From: Trileptium ribeirensis | Taxonomy: Eukaryota > Nematoda > Enoplea > Enoplida > Thoracostomopsidae | Reading direction: 5' to 3' | Length of the DNA: 64,000 bases | Assembly (NCBI GenBank): GCA_030248225.1 | Contig: JASANE010028581.1 | Location: 80,455-144,454 of the forward strand | In this document: one piece after another, positions 60,541-64,000 of the stretch | Layout of the letters: each line of letters opens with the position of its first letter | Numbering within the stretch: position 1 is the first letter of the stretch | The notes under the pieces: generated by a model | Told to the model about the DNA's origin: nothing | Database searches by the model: none | The model's input: only the letters and a program-made list of their open reading frames with translations | Program-made: the position numbers and the translations under genes

Positions 60541-60610
60541 GCGCGACGGAGAATTGAACCCAAGATCACTTGGCTGCGACGCGCATACAACCACTAAGCC
60601 ATTTTGGTGT
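60541..60610 (-). mobile_element. tRNA-like SINE head or tRNA pseudogene
   Basis: On the minus strand it reads ACACCAAAATGGCTTAGTGG (perfect A box TGGCTTAGTGG) and, about 40 bases later, GGGTTCAATTCTCC (B box GGTTCAATTC). The acceptor ends do not pair and the T stem is imperfect, so it is not a functional tRNA. The downstream minus-strand sequence lacks the central domain of the 39.7-40.0 kb SINE. Confidence 0.55.
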
Positions 60611-60884
60611 TGGTGCATGGTTGCTTAACGAACCTAGCAAACCGGACGTTCAATATATAATGCACAGTTAAAAGTGTACTCAATAAACTGCATGAAGATA
60701 ACGTTTCGCAACGTAAAGTGGATAGCGTTTGAATTCCTTGGGAATGAAAGGCTTAAAATGATTGTATTGTTTTTCTTCTTGTTTTTAATTTATTACTGTT
60801 ATGTATTACGTATAAGTAATATATATATGTATAATTCTAACTCTACAATGCATGCCGCTATGCATACACGCAACTACTTGAATA

Positions 60885-62092
60885 CTACGCAGACTGGTCG
60901 ACAGCGATTGATGCCGGCGATTCAGTTGATGTTGTTTATATCGATTTCGAGAAGCTTTCGATACTGTTTCGCACTCTAAATTGCTTTACAAAATCCAACT
61001 GTACGATATAACGGGTCATTTGCTAAAATGGATTCAATTTTTGTGTCCAACAGAACATTTCGTGTTAAAGTGAACTTTAGCCTGTCCGAACCATGCAACG
61101 CAAGATCTGACGTACCTCAGGGCAGTGTCTTAGGTCCAAGCTTGTTTCTTTTGTACATTAATGATATTTGTTCGTATAAATCTGATGCTGTGTATTTTAA
61201 ACTTTTTGCTGATGATGTTAAACTTTACTGTTCTATTCCTCGCCATAATTATACATCAGTTATGACAGAGATGCAGAGCGCCTTAAATTGTGTTGAGAAT
61301 TGGGCTAAGAAATGGCAGATGACCATCTCTGCAACGAAATGCCAATTGTTACACATTGGATCAAGGAATCCAAGCATTCTTGAGTATACATCTTCCGTGT
61401 GGTCACCTGTTTTTCTGAGTGAAATTGATATTATTGAGAAAGTGCAACGATACTACTCCCGCAGAATTTTTACTAGCGCCGGTTTAGAAATGGCGTCCTA
61501 CAACGATAGGCTACGCCATTTAGGTCTTGAACCGCTTGAAAAACGCCGCTTAATAAATGATCTAGTAATGACATTTAAATACCTTCATAAAGAAATAGAC
61601 AGAGCGACTCATGATTTTTTGAATATAATACTATTACGATCACCAGAGGTCACCAGGCAAAGTTACGAAAAAATGAGCTCAAACCACAGTTTTGGATCAC
61701 AAATTTCCTTCACATATTATAAACCAGTGGAACAAACTGCCTGCAGACGTCTTTCCCAAAGCCCCAAATTTCAAAAAATTTAGAAATGTTCTTAAAAACT
61801 CAAGCTTTGAAAATTCCCTTAAGTACGACAGAAACCTATGACTCAGATGTAAGTGGAGATTTTGCTCCCTTTCTGTTTAAACTTTATTAAGAATATAAAC
61901 TTTTTGTAATTATGTATTCTTTGTTTTATAAATTGATAATGCATATTGTTTCTTGTTACCAGTAACGACGATTAGTAAGCCATTGCCTCAGTTTCGGGCT
62001 CGCTATGACGGCCTTAACGCCAGAGCAACCCCCGTTACGCTGATCTCTCGACTACTGGCATAAATTCTTAATAAAATTTGTTGTTGTTGTTG
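60885..62092 (+). mobile_element. CR1/L2-like LINE with RT core, 3' UTR and (TTG)n tail
   Basis: The RT domain starts EYYADWSTAIDAGDSVDVVY, then IDFEK and, after a one-base frameshift, FDTVSHSKLL. The frame 61028-61783 then holds DVPQGSVLGPSLFLLYINDI and KLFADDVKLYC (catalytic DD), and ENWAKKWQMTISATKC. The protein next jumps from LLHIGSRNP directly to ILEYTSSVWSP, missing about 75 residues (including KDLG) that are present in the 17-kb copy. It ends with KVQRYYSRR and LEPLEKRRL; the last part shifts frame near 61650. The 3' UTR has the CATTGCCTCAG...GGCTCGCTATGACGGCC block (61979-62045), AATAAAATT and a TTG tail (62078-62092). It is truncated, frameshifted and internally deleted. Confidence 0.9.
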
Positions 62093-62766
62093 CATTTCTA
62101 CACTGTGTGTGGGAATGTTGTACCTGCTGTGCCATGGTGCAAAGACTTGGGAGTCATTGTCTCCAAAGATCTAAAATCTACCACGCACTGCAGACTCAAT
62201 GCAAAAAATTAGAAATGCATTAGAAATGTGTAACATTTTATTACGCTGCTTTTTAAGTCATGATAATAATATTTTACTTCGTGCATATAACTGCTATGTC
62301 AAACCCATTCTTGAGTATGCAAGCTGTGTTTGGTCACCAGTTTATCTGTCTGACACTGACTTAATTGAATGAGTCTAACGTTATTACATGCAAGAGATGC
62401 TACTGACTACACAAATTGCTTGAAACAGTTGAACATTGAGCAACTTGAACTGAGGCGACTCAAAATTGATCTAGCTACGATGTTCAAATACGTTCACGAT
62501 CTCGTTGGAAAATCCGACCAAGAACTATTTCATGTTTTCAACTGCAAAACACGCAAGGTCATAAATTTAAATTGCGTAAGCCAAAGTACAAAACAAATTC
62601 ACTAAGCCATTCATTTCTGGCTCGCAATACTAACGTTTGGAACAACCTGCCCGAATATGTGAACGGTATGCCCTTGGTACGTAGTTGCTTGAAGCCCCAA
62701 GGATTTAAGGAACTTTTAAAGGAAATAGATTTGGGTCAGTTTCTAAAATTTAGTATAAATCTTTAA
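62093..62766 (+). mobile_element. Second LINE 3' fragment, head-to-tail with the first
   Basis: Directly after the TTG tail of the preceding LINE, coding sequence begins again in mid-ORF2: GNVVPAVPWCKDLGVIVSKD, then the block containing KPILEYASCVWSPVYLSD, then LNIEQLELRRLKIDLATMFK, and finally NTNVWNNLPEYVNG in the frame 62572-62766. At least three frameshifts or stops (near 62209, 62370 and 62570) break it. It closely resembles the 17-kb LINE in the KDLG region. The 3' part runs on into the repeat at 62935. Confidence 0.85.
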
Positions 62767-62934
62767 ATAAATGTTAATGGAGCGGGTCTCCTTCTGTTTC
62801 TATTTTACTTAACCGAAATATTTTGTATCAACGTTTCCTTGCCATAATTGTTGTATTTAATATGAATACACTATAAATTGTTTTGTCGCTATACTTATTA
62901 CATTATATTACACTGATATATAGGCAGATGTTAG

Positions 62935-63145
62935 AGACGAGGTTTTACCCACTTTCTGCCGTTACATTATTCATTTTCTTATGTGAATTATCTTATTATA
63001 AACATGTGTGGCAATGTTCTTCGAACGCTAGTAAGCATGCTGTGCGGATGACGCTTAATGAATTCTCATTCTCGAGTCGTATTAGCGCGTTTCAGAAGCA
63101 GAACATTGCGGTAAATGTAAAGTCTCGTATGTAACATAGGAATTG
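62935..63145 (+). repeat. Dispersed repeat, partner of 48540-48775
   Basis: It aligns with 48540-48775 over about 210 bp, with roughly three quarters of bases matching by eye. It lies about 170 bp beyond the end of the LINE frame at 62766, so it is either that LINE's 3' UTR or an adjacent independent element. Confidence 0.75.
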
Positions 63146-64000
63146 ACTAAATTTTGAATTTGAATATACATATATATCCAAAATTTCCAAATAATAAATG
63201 TATATATATCTACTTCCGCGCACTGAATTACGAAAAACGCTTTAAGGAACGCATATTACTAGCAATATAATATAACCCTTTACGAAGAGCATGCGAGTCA
63301 TACAGTGTTCCATGTCAGAAGACGTTGTTACGATTTAACCCCAAACCATTTTGACCATAATAATAATAATTTAATGTTTGATTTGAATAAACAACAAGAT
63401 CAGAAAGGAAACAGCAACAGAAATTTGATTAAATGCTCATCGCCTGTTCGAGATAACAGTCAAAATTAATCTTATGCAGAGAGTTTCTTAATATATTTAG
63501 AACTGGATGTGGCGAGCAGTGAAACATTACCTATAGTTACCGATATCGAAAACAAGAAAAGCTAAAACACTTCCGTCTGGTCAACACATCTATTACATTT
63601 TAAGAAACGGCTTAACCCAATTTCACTAGCTTAATTATACTGCGTTAATGTGGGCCGCACAACATTCCTGTTAAAATTAGGAACTATCATCAATGAAAAT
63701 TGGGACATTGCACCGACATATTTTTCATGATAACCATACGAATGCAGCTCATACGGGCGCATACGAACAACACGTTGACATTCAATCCAGACGCTTTCAC
63801 TGACAATAAAAGAATCATAAAATGCGATCGAAAGATAACAAAATATATAACTAATAACAAACGTCAACAAGTGAATTTAGATTGCTAAAATAGAAGAAAC
63901 ATTAGAAATCGTGCATCAACAATATGTGAGTCAATAAGTCTTAATAAATGCTCTAAACGGAACGCTATTTACTAAGTAACTATATAACGTTCATGCTGCA
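63146..64000. other. Anonymous AT-rich DNA, no supported gene
   Basis: TA-rich sequence with an (AAT)n stretch near 63358-63372. The two overlapping frames at 63631-63888 show no domain. Confidence 0.5.

Noticed and set aside
60541..60610. Functional tRNA gene on the minus strand
   Set aside because: A and B boxes are present but the acceptor ends and T stem do not pair.

Overview
This window looks like non-coding-rich nuclear DNA from an invertebrate animal. It is strongly AT-rich, carries TA-rich and AAAT/ATT/TTG microsatellites, has GT-AG introns, and holds decayed non-LTR retrotransposons, hAT-like transposon copies, MITEs, a tRNA-headed SINE and a young satellite array. I see no bacterial, phage or organellar gene organisation. 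The phylum is not resolved from sequence alone.

The one cellular gene I can support is an Eph receptor tyrosine kinase gene on the minus strand. Four exons are placed: a signal-peptide exon (54357-54447), two exons of the ephrin-binding domain (41833-41938 and 39082-39422) and one exon of the cysteine-rich region (37629-37863). All the splice sites I could place are GT/AG, and the phases agree wherever neighbouring exons are known. One short exon, coding for the first strands of the ligand-binding domain, should lie between 41939 and 54356 but was not found. The fibronectin, transmembrane, kinase and SAM exons were not found either. They should lie at lower coordinates or beyond the window start.

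Region by region: 1-17 kb is anonymous AT-rich DNA with a few retrotransposon scraps. 17.0-19.2 kb is a minus-strand LINE with recognisable reverse transcriptase. 22.2-24.6 kb is a nest of a MITE, a LINE C-terminus relic and hAT copy A inside another LINE. 25.66-27.60 kb is a six-copy tandem array of about 325 bp per unit. 31.0-31.55 kb is an older array of about 175 bp per unit. 33.5-34.3 kb is a MITE beside a LINE 3' end. 35.5-37.2 kb is hAT copy B plus a duplicated terminus and a small MITE. 37.6-54.4 kb is the Eph gene, whose introns hold a SINE, hAT copies C and D, a foldback element and an unnamed repeat family. 54.4-60 kb is mostly anonymous. 60.9-63.1 kb holds two head-to-tail LINE fragments.

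The most unusual structure is shared by two of the four hAT-like copies (B and D). In each, the same element end, its 8-bp target duplication and the flanking host DNA are repeated in tandem, with one junction inside the element's CCGGAA hexamer tract. The other notable signals are an alternating A-B-A-B-A-A satellite, a nearly 400-bp inverted repeat, and a LINE 3'-end block found at four separate loci.
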